Assembly (NCBI RefSeq): GCF_004027225.2
Contig: NC_046358.1
Coordinates: 5,360,720 to 5,424,719 of the forward strand
Length of the DNA stretch: 64,000 nt
Origin: Strigops habroptila
Lineage: Eukaryota; Chordata; Aves; Psittaciformes; Psittacidae
Direction: 5' to 3'
Position 1 is the stretch's first letter, and the number at the start of each line of letters is the position of its first letter. Below the pieces are notes generated by a model. That model was not told the origin of the DNA. It did no database searches and saw nothing but the letters and a program-made list of their open reading frames with translations. Shown one piece after another: positions 21,318-34,200 of this stretch. A program made the translations under genes and the position numbers.

Positions 21318-21659
21318 CTGGAAAGAGCAGAGGAGAGCAGTCCTGAGTGTGCTGGAGATTCCCTCCCATCATCCCAGAGGAAAGGCCTTGGCCACACCAT
21401 CCCCTCCCTCAGCATCCTAGCACAGGTCATGAACATCTGAATCTCTTCCTGATTTCAACACAGCACTAAAGGACAGAAAGGTTGTTTAGGTGTATGAAAC
21501 TGCAGGTGTGAAACATCTTTTAAGAGTCTGGCTTTCAGTATCTCCTCTTACGTAGCTGGAATAGGACTCTTTGTCCTTGCCTTCCCAAGACTTCAGTGAA
21601 AGATGCTGACCAGAGATGTCTTCTCTTTGCCATGGAACTGCATCCACGTAACAAATCAG

Positions 21660-22080
21660 GATGCAAGACAGGCAACATAACAGAGGTCTGTAAAATCATG
21701 AGTGGTGTAAAGATGGTGAACAGGGGTAGGTTATTCACCATCTCTTCAGATGTTAAGTACTACCAGCCATCACGTGAAGCCAGTGAGGGTCAGCTTCAAA
21801 ACAAAACAAATGTGACTCTTCATCAGCAGCTACCTTTTCCAATATGGAAAATTTTACATGGACTACACAAAAGACAGGACAAGTACTAAAAAGACAAATC
21901 TATTGATTGCTCATGGTTAGACAGCTCACATTAGACTCAGGCAATACTCTTATCTGAAAGGAGCTGGATGAGTAGTTGGAAAATATCATATATACTTGCC
22001 CTATTTTTATTCTTTTCTAGAAGGGTATGGGTTAGATGGTCTCTTAGTCAAAACCAGCATAGCTGTTACTAAGAACTCTT
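21660..22080 (+). repeat. Ancient CR1-type LINE 3' end
   Basis: Decayed but ordered matches to the 3' end of the old amniote CR1 group: TGTAAAATCATGAGTGGTG, a GGTTATTCACC box, CTTCAAAACAAAACAAA, and at the end GGGTTAGATGGTCTCTTAGT followed by AACCAGCATAGCTGTTACTA. Such elements are well preserved in turtles and crocodilians. It is much more diverged than the other CR1 copies here. Confidence 0.65.
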
Positions 22081-22375
22081 CAGTCGCAAGGAAACTGGAG
22101 AGAAGTGGGCATGTTATTAGAGGAAAATAAAGATAATTACACTCTCATGGGCAATCAGGAAAGAAAAGCAAATGATGCAAAGGCTGAAATGCAAATGCTC
22201 CTTCAGTCTCCAGAAGAAAGTGAAATGTGACAAGCAAAATTAATTTGGAAATGGGAGAAGAGTGGGTTAGAAAAGAATGCCTTAAAAATGTTCTCAGAAC
22301 AGCTTTAGACTGACAGGGAATAAGAGCATTCAACTGAAGGCATGTAAGAAACCAGTCAAAGTAATCGTTGAAGTG

Positions 22376-22620
22376 TTAGTGACCATCTTTGAATAGGGAA
22401 GGCTACAGAAGGCTGGAGAAGCATCATGCCTCACCTACCTTTATAAAAAGAAAAAAAAAGGTGGCAGAAGACTTAAGAAGTTACAGACCAGTAACTTCAA
22501 TCCTCTGACAGACTCTTGATCAAGTTAAATGATCAGTTTGTAGTTACCTATAAGATAAGAAAGTAATAAAGATACCAAAGCATTAAGTAACAGCCAGACA
22601 GAAAGGGGCCTGAAATTATC
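22376..22620 (+). repeat. Possible LINE (CR1) ORF2 remnant
   Basis: The stretch GAAGTTACAGACCAGTAAC with an upstream AGGCTGGAGAAGCATCATGC resembles the reverse-transcriptase region of CR1, whose protein reads NYRPVS-like. A poly-A-rich run interrupts it, and no open frame remains. Subfamily and limits are uncertain. Confidence 0.4.
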
Positions 22621-23539
22621 AAGACAAAATTCATGGTGCTGGAATCAATGTAAGGGCTCACTGCAGCCGAAAAGGGCAGTGTTGCTCCTTGTCCCCATTC
22701 CCCCATGATGCATCAAAGCATCCCCTCCCCATACTCATACCTGGCTCCATAAGCGAGCAGGGCATAATAAACTAGCAGGAAAAGCTCTGTTATTTTTAAA
22801 GGCTTGAACTTTTTCTAGTTTCAGTTCCTGAACTAAATCACTGCAGGAGGAAGGCCCAGTTGCAGTAAGCAAGCAAATATTAAAGGACAGAGCCCCATAG
22901 CTCCCATGAAGGAGGACACTGAGCTCCAAGCACAGTGACCACAGACATCAGGAGCAGGGAGGATGCAAGAAGGAGCCAGGGAAGACACCGGCTTGGCTAG
23001 CTGTGCAAGAGCCACTAAACTTTTAGTGGCAAGATAATAGCTGATCAAGCGTAAACTCTACTGACCCAGAAAAATCCCATCCCTTTTTTTAATTGTTATT
23101 ATTTCACAAGAAAAAAAACCCTCTCAACATAGCAACTTCAACCCAGCTCAGAGTTTTGTGGCATCTTACTGCAGCGTTTTGATCAGGCTGCAGGAAACCT
23201 ACTACCTATGGCATACCTTGAAACAATCTCAGTAAAGATCAGTACAATCTGTATCTAAGGGAGGGGGGAGAGAACAGTAACTCCAATGTGCCACAAAAAA
23301 AAAGCAGCACACACACATTACATTGATTCAGAAATTAATTCCAAGCCAGCAAAGTAGGCAAATGACATCCTGGAACGTGTTATTGTCCTTATATTGTAGG
23401 TGTGACACAGAAGCAGTTATTCCATTCCAGTCCACACAGGTGAGACTTTAGCCAACAGACTTCACCCAACCTCACTTATTCTTCTCTATAAAACAGATGA
23501 AAAAGATCCGAGACACTGCAGTGGAAAGAAAAAGCAGAG

Positions 23540-23906
23540 TGCAGAAAGGATGACCTGGGAAAAACAACTGAAGGACCTGGGTATGTTTAGTCTTAAAAAG
23601 ATAACACTGAAGAGAACATTATGGTCTGCATACAATAAAAGTCACGAGAATGGGGGAAAGTGCTCAACTCTTTTTCCACATTGTAGCATCAGCTCAAATG
23701 GTAAACAAGATTCAGCCTAGATATGAAGAAGCAAATTTACATGGTGCTGAAGTGGCGATACAGGTTATCTGTGATGCAGAACCTCCAGCACTGGGGTTTT
23801 TTCAGTTCTTTTGAGAAAAAGAATAAACACCTGATGCAGTTGCTGTTTCATTGCAAGGACTAGGTCCCTTCTTGAAGTCCCTCTAGCCCTATGCCTATAA
23901 TTTGAT
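23540..23906 (+). repeat. Old CR1 LINE 3' fragment
   Basis: Ordered matches to a diverged CR1: GGACCTGGGTATGTTTAGTC, a ATTATGGTCTGCATACAA box, GATTCAGCCTAGATATGA, a GTGATGCAGAACCTCCAG box, and GGACTAGGTCCCTTCTTGAA then CTCTAGCCCTATG at the 3' end. It is in sense orientation on the plus strand. Confidence 0.65.
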
Positions 23907-25804
23907 GTAAACTGGAGAGATCCTTGTTCCACTGGCAGGACCCTAGGAAAGGGGACAGGTTTTCAGCTGTAAAGCACTATTGGTAGAACCACTCCCGGTG
24001 CTGAGCTGATGCTCTGAGCACTAGTAACAACTGCAAGGAAGTCTGATGGACCAGAGATGCTGCCCTCTGCCCAGCTCCACCACATGAACTTACCTGGGAA
24101 GCTGCCAGGCCCCCTTGTTCCCCTTACTGGGATTCAGGCTCCCCACAAAACTATGCACACAGACACACACAACTATGGTAAAACTATGCCACAGAATCCT
24201 CCAGATTTCTCCAGTGGGGGAGACTGGAAGCTCTTAAAATGTTAGCCGTCCCCTAACATGGTACCTAATGGGTAGCTCTGTCCCAAGTACCAATGCAGGC
24301 TGAAGCCATTAGCCACACAGGCATCTGTACAGGGAGGTGACGGGACTCTTCAAGCACATTACACCAGCCACAGCCTTCTCTCTGCTTACTAGCTGCTGCA
24401 TAACAACCTGCAATTAGAGAATTTCCTGCTTTAAAAAAAAACGGGCAACCTTTCCAACCCCAGAGCAAGCCTGATGGACACCCTCTTCCTTTGTGACAGG
24501 ATTAGACCTAGAAAATGACTGAGAACGGCTTCTTTGTAAGGAACAAAGAGAAAAGAATATTTAAAACCAGGATTTATACAACCACCACATGCCTGTGAAG
24601 AGGCAAGAAACACACGCAGCAAAATGACTGCTCTCTGCAGCTTGGCAATGATGGGAAGTGGCACAAACTGGCCTCTTCCACAACCCTGTTGTCACGGCTT
24701 TTGAACTCAGTCTGGAAAAGTAATCACTGCAATTGATTCAACAAGTCCATTCCTTCCATCTCTTCCTCCACACTCACAGCCCACGTCTGCCCCAAGGGAC
24801 ACATGAAATGGTCTTTGAGACTAAATGGCCAAAATCCTGGAGAGAGGCAGTAGCACACAGGACAAGGGGCATGCTCAGGGCTCTAAAAACAGGCTGCATA
24901 CATGTCCTTCTTCCAGCAGCAAAATGGACCAGGTTCCTCCAGAAAAGGACAGTAAATAAGCATAAAGAGGTATAAAACTGATTCCCCTAATCACATTTAT
25001 GTTGGTCAACCTTCTGTGGCCCACGGGTCTGTCTTCTCTTGTTACTCACACAAGGAAAACCCCGTACATTTCTTGAAACCTGTGCTGCCTGACCATCATT
25101 ACCCTGTGGCTCAAGAACATCCCCATATCTCATGCAATAAATTCCTGATGCTTATAAAATGCCTACAAGGAACTTGGGACATTATCCAGGACACACCTGA
25201 TCTGATCTTTACACCAAGCTAATTATTTAGAGCATAATCCCAGCATTTGCTTTTTTCCTAACATATTGTAATCACTTGCTCAACGAAATGCACTTTTTAT
25301 CTCTATAGCCCCTTTGCTTCTCTATCTTATTAGTACATGCTCCTCATGAGATACCAAGTTTACTTAATGTTTGTAAAGTCTCTGAATTCAAACCGGCTGC
25401 TCCTAAGACAAATATTTAAGAGGAAGAAAAGGAGCAGTTGGGATGTAGCCCTAGGACAAAAGAAGATTAAGGGAGAAAATAATACCCTGCCACTAAAGTT
25501 GCAGAGCATGGAAGAAGTCTTTACCTACGCCTGATTTTAGACAACAGCTTCCGGTTTCAGGAACTCAACTAGAGAAGGTCTGGAGAAATTTCTAGAGAAA
25601 GCACCTGCAGGTTCTCAGAGAAGTCTGTGGTCACTGAGGCAGAGGCATAACCAGGGTTATAGATACATATTTTTCTCAAGAAGAGTATATGGTCTATTTA
25701 AGGACATGCATGGGAGAGAAACAGCCAGTGCATCATTTACTCGTCAGTTTTGACAATGCCATTTGGGATCACAGCTCTCAGCCGGGTCAGACCACAACCC
25801 TGTC

Positions 25805-26042
25805 ACCATCAGGTTAGATATTAGTAATATATTCTTCACTGTGAGAATGGTGAGACACTGGCACAGGGTGCCCAGAGAAGCTGTGGCTGCCCCATCCCTG
25901 GCAGTGTTCAAGGCCAGGTTGGACACAGGGGCTTGGAGCAACCTGCTCTAGTGGAAGGTGTCCCTGCCCGTGGCAGTGGGATTGGAACTGGATGAGCTTT
26001 AATGTCTCTTCCAGCCCAAACCATGCTGTGATTCTATGATTC
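25805..26042 (+). repeat. CR1 LINE 3' fragment, about 240 bp
   Basis: Sense CR1 with TTAGATATTAGTAATATATT, TGGTGAGACACTGGCACAGG, CCCATCCCTGGCAGTGTTCA, GGTGTCCCTGCCCGTGGCAG and a tail ending GTGATTCTATGATT. It is in intron 1 of SLC39A13, antisense to the gene, and is one of the better preserved copies here. Confidence 0.95.
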
Positions 26043-27019
26043 AGGAGTCAGACCTGCTCAGCTCCTCCTGCAACAGCCTCAGGACTGGAATAACCATGAG
26101 GTCTTCCCAGCTCAGGAAAAACAAACAAATGAGATTTGCCATTTACACACCCCTGCGTAGGGGCAGGCTGCACACCAAGGCAGATGAGCTCCTGTCCTCC
26201 TCCCTGGTGGCTCTGTAGCAGGCAGTGCCAGAGAAAGCACGGACAAAACTTAAAATGCCAAAGGGAAAACCTACTGGAAAAGAGAAGATAGAATATTGAC
26301 ACGACGACGATTCCTGCAGCCACCCACCTCCTCCCCTCCGAGACACTGCCTTTTCAGACCACACAGCTTCATCTGTCTCAGCACAATTGCTCATTGCCAC
26401 ACAATAACATTTTAGATGTTGTTAGGGAGGAAAAACATGAAAAAGAAAAGGCTTTTTTACAAGTGTTTTCCCTGGAAGCCTGATCTTACAGTTGCAAAAG
26501 AGCACTGCATGGAATGGAAAAAAAAGTTATTTTCCAGGGAGGAAGCATAATTTTCAGCCAAAAATTTCTCCACAAGCCACCTCCCTCCATTAGCCCTGTG
26601 GAGAGCTTTGTATTCCTCCTGGCAGCCCTGACCTCGGCAGAGGCACACGAGGTCTCCAGCCCCCCCACTGCCCACCCCGAGCATTCCTCCCTTAATCACT
26701 GCCCACCATTAGGACCGCGCTGCTCCGGTGGGACCCTTCTTCCCCTTTCCCTCATCCCTCTCATCAAAACCACTTTGCAGAGAGACTCGACTTCTGCAAA
26801 TCACGCACATCACAGCGTGCACAGCCAAAGGCTGGAGATGCACAGGATTAAGAACGATGGGGTATCGCAGATCAGAAGAGATTACAGACCCCGCGCAACC
26901 TAAGAGCTGGCAAGGCAGGCAGTTAAAACACTGTTCAAACACGGTTAAAACGTAGTTTGGGAGACAGCGACTCCTTCCCCATCCTTCCCATCATGAAAGA
27001 GGAAAGTTTGCGATCGGGC

Positions 27020-28160
27020 AATGGCGTTCAGCCCAGGGCTGGCTGAGATTTCTCCTCCCAGCCCATTAGCCGCGGCAGCCTGGGGCAGAGGCCGGGCAGA
27101 ACCCCCAGCACAGCCCTCTCCGGTGCTGCAGCCCTGGCCCAGCCGGGCCCGGCTCCTGTCTGCAGGGGATTAACGGCGGCCTCGCTCCTGTCACTGTTTC
27201 TAACACCACGGCGGTGTGGGGGCAGTGATTTACCCTGCTCACGCACCTCGCCGGGCCGGTACTTCAGTCTCCCCCCAGGGCCCATGTGCGGTCCCAGCGC
27301 CGAGACCTCCCCGCGGCTTCCAAAACAGACACTTCCAAAACAGACACTTCCAAAACTTTCTCCGCTGAGGACTGAGCTCTCGGCCCCAGCGCGCCCGCAG
27401 CGGCAGCCACACGGCAAAGGCGGCTGGACCGGGGGGGATGCCGGCCGCGGGAGCCCAGGGGGAGCCGGGAGCGAGCGGCGCGGAGCCCGCGGTGCCGCCG
27501 GGCCGGGGCATGGCTCCCGGCAGCAGCGGCCGGGCCAGGCGCTGCCCTCACCGTGTTTCCCAAACTTCCTCCGCGCACGGTCGGGCCGGGCCCCGCCGCT
27601 GCGGGACTCGGCTCCGTGCGGGCAGCGCTGCCCGTCGCCGGCCCCGCTGCCTCCGTCCCGCCGCCGCCCGGGGCTGAGCTGCGCGGCCGCACCCTGCCCC
27701 CGCCGTTCCCCCCTTCCCCGCCGCAACAGCGGAGCGGGGGGCAGCCCCGTGACCCCCCCGCTCCCGCTCCGCCAGCCCCCGTTACCGTGCACCGCCGCCG
27801 TGCCCCTGTCCGCCGCTGCCATCCAGCCGCGGCTCGGCGCGGGCCTGCCCCGCCCGGCGGCCCCTCGGCTCCGCCCCCCCCCGGCCGGCCACGTCGGTCC
27901 CGGCCTCCCCGGCACCAGCGTCGCCGCCCCGGGGGAGACCCGCCGCCGAACGCGCTTCCGGCCTCCGCCGCGGGGGGGCGGGCACCGGCCGCGCTTCCTG
28001 CCGGATGCCCCCCCGCGCCCGCGGCGCCCCCCAGCGGCACGGGGCGGGAGGAGCGGACCGGGGGGGGCGGACGGAGCCCCGCGGTGCCCCGGGGATCCCG
28101 GCCCGGCCCGGCCCGGAGGAATCACCCCCCCACGGTCCTTAGAGGTTTTAGCGGATCCCC
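27020..28160. promoter_or_regulatory. SLC39A13: CpG island: SLC39A13 promoter and non-coding first exon
   Basis: The block is very GC-rich with dense CpG, reaching its peak at about 27,400-28,120. In vertebrates SLC39A13 starts with an untranslated exon spliced to the ATG exon, and this is the only island upstream of 21317. Good minus-strand donors are GTGAGG at 27551-27546, GTAACG at 27785-27780 and GTGCGTGAG near 27246. I cannot choose among them. The long ORFs on both strands here (up to 365 codons) have no recognisable domain and are GC artefacts. Because SPI1 lies divergently 32 kb away with its own promoter, this is not a shared bidirectional promoter. Confidence 0.75.
27317..27357. repeat. 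15-base tandem repeat inside the CpG island
   Basis: The unit CTTCCAAAACAGACA is repeated twice perfectly, followed by a partial third copy. It is A-rich DNA in an otherwise very GC-rich island. It lies near possible donors of the SLC39A13 first exon, so it may be in the 5'UTR or the start of intron 1. Confidence 0.9.
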
Positions 28161-29999
28161 AGCAGGAGCTTGTGGGCAGGGGGACAGAGACACACAGGCA
28201 CTGCAGGAGTCCGGCCGTCCAGAACGTGGCTATGAGGCCTTTTTACTTTAATTGACTGGATCTGAATTGTATGGAAGCCTGCACTAAGTTTTAGCTTCCA
28301 GATGTTTTTAAATACTAGAGCAGCTCTTATACATACTCGCCTGCTCCTTACAGATTCAGCACAACCTTCATGATGACACGTGTGTAACCCCAGAGCCCAT
28401 AAGCACCACTATCCTGACTACTAGTGGTGAAGAACATCCACGGTTCTCACAGAGGTTTGCAGAAACTTCAGACTAGGTCAGAGAAGAGCAGAGATTTACT
28501 TTTATCCAGGCTGAGGTAGTTTGGAGCTATCTGGTTTCCAGTACGGACACTTTCCAAAACATACCAATGGACCTCTTAGTTCCATCTCTTACCATTTTCC
28601 CTGTGACGCAGAACTTGTTTCTCACTCCAGTTTTAGTAATGAATCCCGTTCCCCAAGGAGGCACTGCTGATGCTGACGCTTCTTCCTATGGTTTTGCCCT
28701 GGCCTCATTACATCATACCAATGTCATGCCCTGGAGCATGGGAATTAAGTCAGCTGCAGTCGCCTGCACTGGTTTAGCTGCTCTTTCTGCACTCGTGTAA
28801 CAGGAACACAACCCTACCTACAACCACGCTGCAAATGCAGCTAAAGAAAAGTCCCGCCTTTCTCACTTGCAAGCAGAATGCTTATATAGAAGCTGAATTC
28901 TGAAAGGGAACTTTTAAAGACAAAGTATTTTGCATTTTATTCTCAAATTTTAAGATTCATGGTTCTTGTGTTCTGCAGCCGGTGGGTCATACTGTGATGA
29001 CCACAGCTACAACAGGCACCTCCTCAGGTAAACCAAGGCATGCCAAGCATTTCAGACTGGTGCAATCAACAGAGGTATCATGGTCTCCGAGAAATCAGTG
29101 GGAGTCTGCTTTAGTCTTCAGTGCTGTAGAGTTTCAGGTTTTATGGCATCCCACCGTAAGCCAGCACAAGAGAATTTGGGATGAAATGGGCACTCAGCAG
29201 CTTGTGTCCCCAGGTGGCAGCTGCTAATGCACCACATGGAGCTTTCTCATAGCTGGTGGCTGCTACTGTGAATTTGCAGCGCTAGTTGAGATATCAGCAT
29301 GGCAAGATCAGAGTCCAGCAGGCTGGGTCCAAGAGCCAGTAGTTAGATGGCTGGAGCAGGGACGTGGGACCTTCTCCCACAGAGTTGCTTCAGCCTGATT
29401 TCTCTGACAATGACATGGAGGGTTTTGTATTCTTTACTGAATTATTTCCCCAGCTGAGGAGAAAAAACCCCAAACAGATCACATTTAAAGGCAGACAGAC
29501 AAAACCAGACACCATATATCCAGTTCTCTTTGACTTGCAACTGATGTTCTCGCCTCTCTAACATCTTTACTTGGGTGTCTCCAGTGCTTACCCTTGTTTA
29601 CAGTCTTTGTGGTGTCTTTTCTGCCAGGGTGGGGCAATGATGGAACTGAAGCAGCTTTCCAGAAGAGAATGTAAACCCATTATAGCTCAGTGCCATCCAT
29701 TAAAACAGAGGTGGGTGCAGCCACAAAAGCCAAGACATACCAGTGGAGCTTGGCACATCTTTGGGGTAAATAACTTGTTTACTGATAAAAATTCACTCAA
29801 AAATATCAGCTAATGGATGACAAATGCTGTGAACAGATTGATTTTTTTTTTAAATTATTAATATTTTTTTAAGTTCTACTTTGACAAAGTACCACGCTAT
29901 TGGCTACGTCTCCAATCTGAAAAATCTGTTCAGAGCATTCAAGCTGAAAACAAAAGGATGGAATAAATGTGAAAGGATAAATGGAAAATCAGTTGTTCT

Positions 30000-30190
30000 C
30001 ACTCGCCTACTGGGCTCTGGAGGTCGCCGGAGTTTGTGGCTCCCGGTAGCTCGGAGCACCAGAAGCTGCGTTTCTGCAGCGGCACCGCCCGGGGGTGCCC
30101 CCCGCCCGCAAAACGCGATCCCCGGGCCCGGAGCGGCTTCCCCGTCGCTGCCGGAGCTGAGCTACAGCGGCTGGCAGCGGGAAAACGGAA
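30000..30190. promoter_or_regulatory. Isolated GC-rich, CpG-dense patch
   Basis: About 190 bases with many CpGs, including CCGCCCGGGGGTGCC and CCCGGGCCCGGAGCGG, sit between AT-rich flanks some 1.9 kb upstream of the SLC39A13 island. No known exon is attached. Both strands are open for short frames, which is expected from the composition. It could be a distal promoter, an orphan CpG island or an enhancer. Confidence 0.4.
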
Positions 30191-30704
30191 CTTCACCAGC
30201 GGCAGAAGATACAATAACCTGATAGGTTAGATCTGATCTTTCGCACAGCTACTGGGCACAAGCAGCTAAACCCACGGGTAACACTACATGAGAGCTGGGT
30301 CTTGACATCGCAGCTCCAGCTCAGCCTGGTACCTGGGCTCTGTGTGCAGTGAGGGTTGGGGAATGAGGATGGTACGGCTGCACCAGTGGCCACCTCCCCG
30401 CGTTGAGGTGAGGCAGGATGGGAACACCCCAAACTCAGGGATGGTGCTAAACCTTCCCCTGATCAGTGCGGAGTTGTGGGAGGCTTTCCCTTAGCCAGGC
30501 ACAGCCTCACTGGAATTTGAACCCTGAGTGTCCACGAAAGCCTGTCAAGCATCTGCTTTGGTTGAAGGAGGGGACCCCCTCGAGGAGTCTGGCTCCCAAG
30601 CCACTGCAGGGGGAGCTGGACTCTTTCCTAGGAGACATTTTGGCGGCTGAATTTCCACCATAAAAGTTGTTAAGAAAGGGATCAAAGTGGCTTAGTATGG
30701 AAGA

Positions 30705-30742
30705 GAATGGAATGGAATGGAATGGAATGGAATGGAATGGAA
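30705..30742. repeat. (GGAAT)n microsatellite
   Basis: About seven and a half perfect copies of the pentamer GGAAT, with imperfect copies just upstream. It is likely to vary in length between individuals. Confidence 0.97.
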
Positions 30743-31039
30743 GTAAATTCATGCTTCCTCACACCTAACAGTGCTCTTGGCACTCCACCCCCAGGACATT
30801 CTTAAACATATTTCTTTTTGGTGTACAGTCAGAAGCTCGCTTTTGAAAAAGGACATGAATGGTGCTCTAAAAGTGCATTAATTGCAAAGAAAGGGTACCA
30901 GAGCCTCAGCAAAATCTCTGGAGAGGGCACATGAAACATCCCTGGAGGGCCCACGTGTAAGACTAGATGTTAAGCACTGGCAGATGGGGCATGGGCAGGC
31001 AGAGAAACAGGGACAGGAAGAATGTGGATAGGATGGGAA

Positions 31040-31241
31040 GGTTTTAAAAAGTTTTTCCCCATAAAGGTGGTGGTCAGGCACTGGAAGAGATGTCCAAGGT
31101 TACTGTTGGAGATTTTCAGAAGTTCAGCTGGCCTTGACGTCAAATAACCCGATCTAATTGTGAAACTCTGAGCAGCAGAATGGACTAAGCGACCTCCAGA
31201 GGTCCTTTCCAACTTAATGTTTTCTATGATCCTAGGATTCA
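31040..31241 (+). repeat. Diverged CR1 LINE 3' fragment
   Basis: Matches in order: GTGGTGGTCAGGCACTGGAA, TTCAGCTGGCCTTGACG, CTAAGCGACCTCCAGAGG, GTCCTTTCCAACTTAATG, and the tail TTCTATGATCCTAGGATT. The GACCTCCAGAGGTCC wording marks an older subfamily than the ATGATCTTTAAGG copies. Confidence 0.85.
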
Positions 31242-34200
31242 GACAAAAACAGTACCCAGGGGTATCAAGTGAATCAGAGGGAGAGCCCTCTAAGTGTCTG
31301 AAAGGAGCTACCCCAGCAGTAGGCATTTTTGCCTGCTGTGTGATGGGAGCCAAATGCAGTAATGTTACTGCCTGGAAGTCCTGCTCTGACTCATCCCAGG
31401 ACACATTTCTGCAAGGCACGACAGAAAAGGAGAAGTAACTGCTGAGCCCTGAATGGGGGGGAGAGGAGCTGGCCCCATGGATGCTCAGAACAGGGAATTT
31501 TAGTCTTACTCATCATATTATTTTTATATTTGGGTTTTCAGATGTAAACCTCAGTGTTTCTGTCAGCATATTAACTCTGTGTGCACCACAAGTTTGTCTG
31601 CTAAGCCCCAGTGATTCCCTTATGCACAACTGCCAGCTGGGAGCTCGGTCTGAGCTACTGCGCTTGACTAGTGTTTGGAAGGAATAAATGGATTGTTTGG
31701 TGATTTAATCTGGGAAAATTTCAGTGTCATGTTGGACAAAAAAGACAGGGCTGGTTTGCGAAAGAAATAGCCAGAGAGCAGGTATGGGTAGGTGAGTGAA
31801 ATGTGGCAAATGAGCCATAGAGGATTTACAGAAGTTAGAGCTGAGATTCATCCTGAAAAGCTGCTCTACATAGTCTTAACAAATGTAAGCAGGAAAAGGA
31901 AGGGAAATCTGTATGACTGTGAAAAACAAGTAGTGCTGGAAGGTCTAGGTGAATCTAGACCTCTAGCATGGGTTTGTTCTTTGCTGAACTTAAATAATGA
32001 GGCCACAGTATTACCCTGCCAAGCTGGGTATTAGTATTGGTTACGTGTCTGATAGACAGTCTTCATTCTGTATCTAAATTTAGTTAATGACCACGAAAGA
32101 GGGTTTTCTTACGTTCTTCAGTGCTCAGTAATGAAACCCCTGTTTTCTATAACTTAATGCACCTTCTTCATATCTCCAGGGTAGAGCCCAAACATTGGTT
32201 CCTGCCCTTCAACTGGCAGCAGACAGGCTGCAGTTCAGTCTGGATGTTTCGATATCAGTGTTGCAGGCATACAAATACTTTATAACCAACATCCACACTT
32301 TCATTCTTTGCACAGAGTGAGATCTACATCCGTCTCTAGTGAGGTCCATATTCTGAACCCTGGTGCCAAGATTCACACACTCAGCTACTGCAAGTAGTGA
32401 GACCTGTGCTGGCACTCACCCTGAGTGCTGCAAGCTCCAGACTGTACAGTGATACAGACCCTGGAAGTGAAGTAGCCATCACTTAGCAGAGTTGTAAGAT
32501 TAGTGTTTACACTCTAAGGCATGGTGTGCAGAAAGGGTTAAACAGAAGGGGTTTATGGAGTGCAAAAGGATCTCCAAAACAGAAATACTGTGATTCAGAG
32601 CAATGCCCACCTCAAGCCAGCAGAGACAGAATTTAAGTTCTCCAGCTTCTTAAAAGCAGGAGGATCCATTATTCGTATTCACCACTCAAATTCTCAGTCC
32701 AGGTATTACAGCCTTGTCCAGTTTTCTTCTAATGAGGATACCACAGCAGTGAAGAGGTCAGTGGTTTACAGTCTCCTTCCATACTCGATGAATCTGTGCA
32801 ACCTCCATTTGGGTAAAATACAAAGCTACTCAGTAGGTTGGTACAAACAGTTCTGTAAGAAGACTCAGGAGAACATCTCCTGCTATGTTTCAATCTGACA
32901 TGCTGCATTGTGGAATACGGTCTCAAAGACGGAAGAAATTATGAGATCAGGGTTTTTCCATTTCTGTTTGTCTAAGGTGACAGAAGTTGTATACAGCTGG
33001 CACTAAAAAAAGTGCAATTGATAGCAAAGTTCATCTGAGGCACTTCAAAGTAGGTGGGGGAAGCCCTTTTTTTCTCTTTTCTAGTTGACAAAGCAGCCCA
33101 GGACTGGAGCGATAGTGGGAGTGCCACAGGCAACACCGAAACCGAGTTGCAGACATTGTTATGAAGGAGGAATCAGAACAAGAATAGCAAAGAGAATTGT
33201 CACTGGAGCTCAACTGACATCCACTGTTACCAGTAATCTGACTTGTTGGTTAAAAGAACAATTCACACGCAACATTCAAGATGAGCAATCCAGCACACAG
33301 CAATGGTTTCCTGGTGCTATGATCAATGATGAAAAGGTGCAGGCAAAAGTAAATTTGGCAGAGACACCAAGAGGAATGATTGGAAGAAGGAAAGATGCAG
33401 CCTGGGGCTGTGTAGAGACCAACTCAAAGTAAGTCTTAGGAGGAGAAAATTGGGATGCAGGCATAGCATCTCAAAGATGAGGTCTAGAAAAGTGATTTTA
33501 GTTGAATCTGGACAGTATCAGATACAATAGTGATCAAGAAAAGATAGGTGAGAAAAGTTGTGAGATAAAGTAGAGAGTACAGCAGTGAGTACTGCCAAAT
33601 CCTTTCCCCCCCCCCAACTTTGCACTGTTTTGTATTTTATCTTTTGTTTTGTGTTCTCAAAAGCCACTATCAGAAATGGGCTATGCTCTGAATAGTGCAC
33701 AGTGCTTTTTTTCCAGCATGGGCATTTACTTACATTAAGCAAATGCATCTGCTGGTTGGCAGAGCCAGCGGCCCCACATAGATCACAAATCCTGAGTTTG
33801 AAAGCTTATCTACCACCCTCATTCCTTGCTATTGCCACAGACCTCTTCTCACCAGTCTGGGGCTTTGCTCCCCTGATGCTGGGCTTCTCCTCCACAGCTG
33901 CCCACCCCTGATAACACAGCTGAGGAGCCCAGAGGAAGTTGTACAAGATGCTTTTGTCAACACTCCTTCCCCCACAGACCATCTCCCATCTCCTTTGTTA
34001 CTGTAAATTGACATCAGAGCTGCTGAATCATGATATGGGAGTCACAAAATGTTATTTATGCTGTAGAAACAAGGCCCCCTCCCTCTCATTTTTTCCTGCC
34101 TGTGTCAAAATGGAGTCACTGATTTTCGTCCTAGCTCCTCCTGCACTGGCACTTCAGGTGAAGCAGGCTGAGTTCTCCTCATATGGGCTACAGGCACAAC

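Larger units (their letters stand above)
21318..27245 (-). other. SLC39A13: SLC39A13 first intron (about 6 kb, 5' boundary inferred)
   Basis: It lies between the CpG-island promoter region and the first coding exon. It is crowded with old LINE sequence: CR1-like pieces at 21660-22080, 22376-22620 and 23540-23906, and a younger CR1 at 25805-26042. I see no further coding exon. The 5' end depends on which donor in the CpG island is used (see the 27020-28160 entry). Confidence 0.6.

Noticed and set aside
27028..28255. Very long ORFs on both strands (up to 365 codons)
   Set aside because: They lie in a CpG island where stop codons are rare, several frames are open at once on both strands, and the products are Pro/Ala/Arg/Gly-rich with no domain. 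The SLC39A13 start is firmly placed at 21285.
33085..33432. 115-codon plus-strand ORF with a mildly protein-like composition
   Set aside because: No family recognised and no flanking elements of a gene or transposon seen.
33606..33615. Poly-C run
   Set aside because: A short homopolymer with no context suggesting function; also prone to sequencing error.
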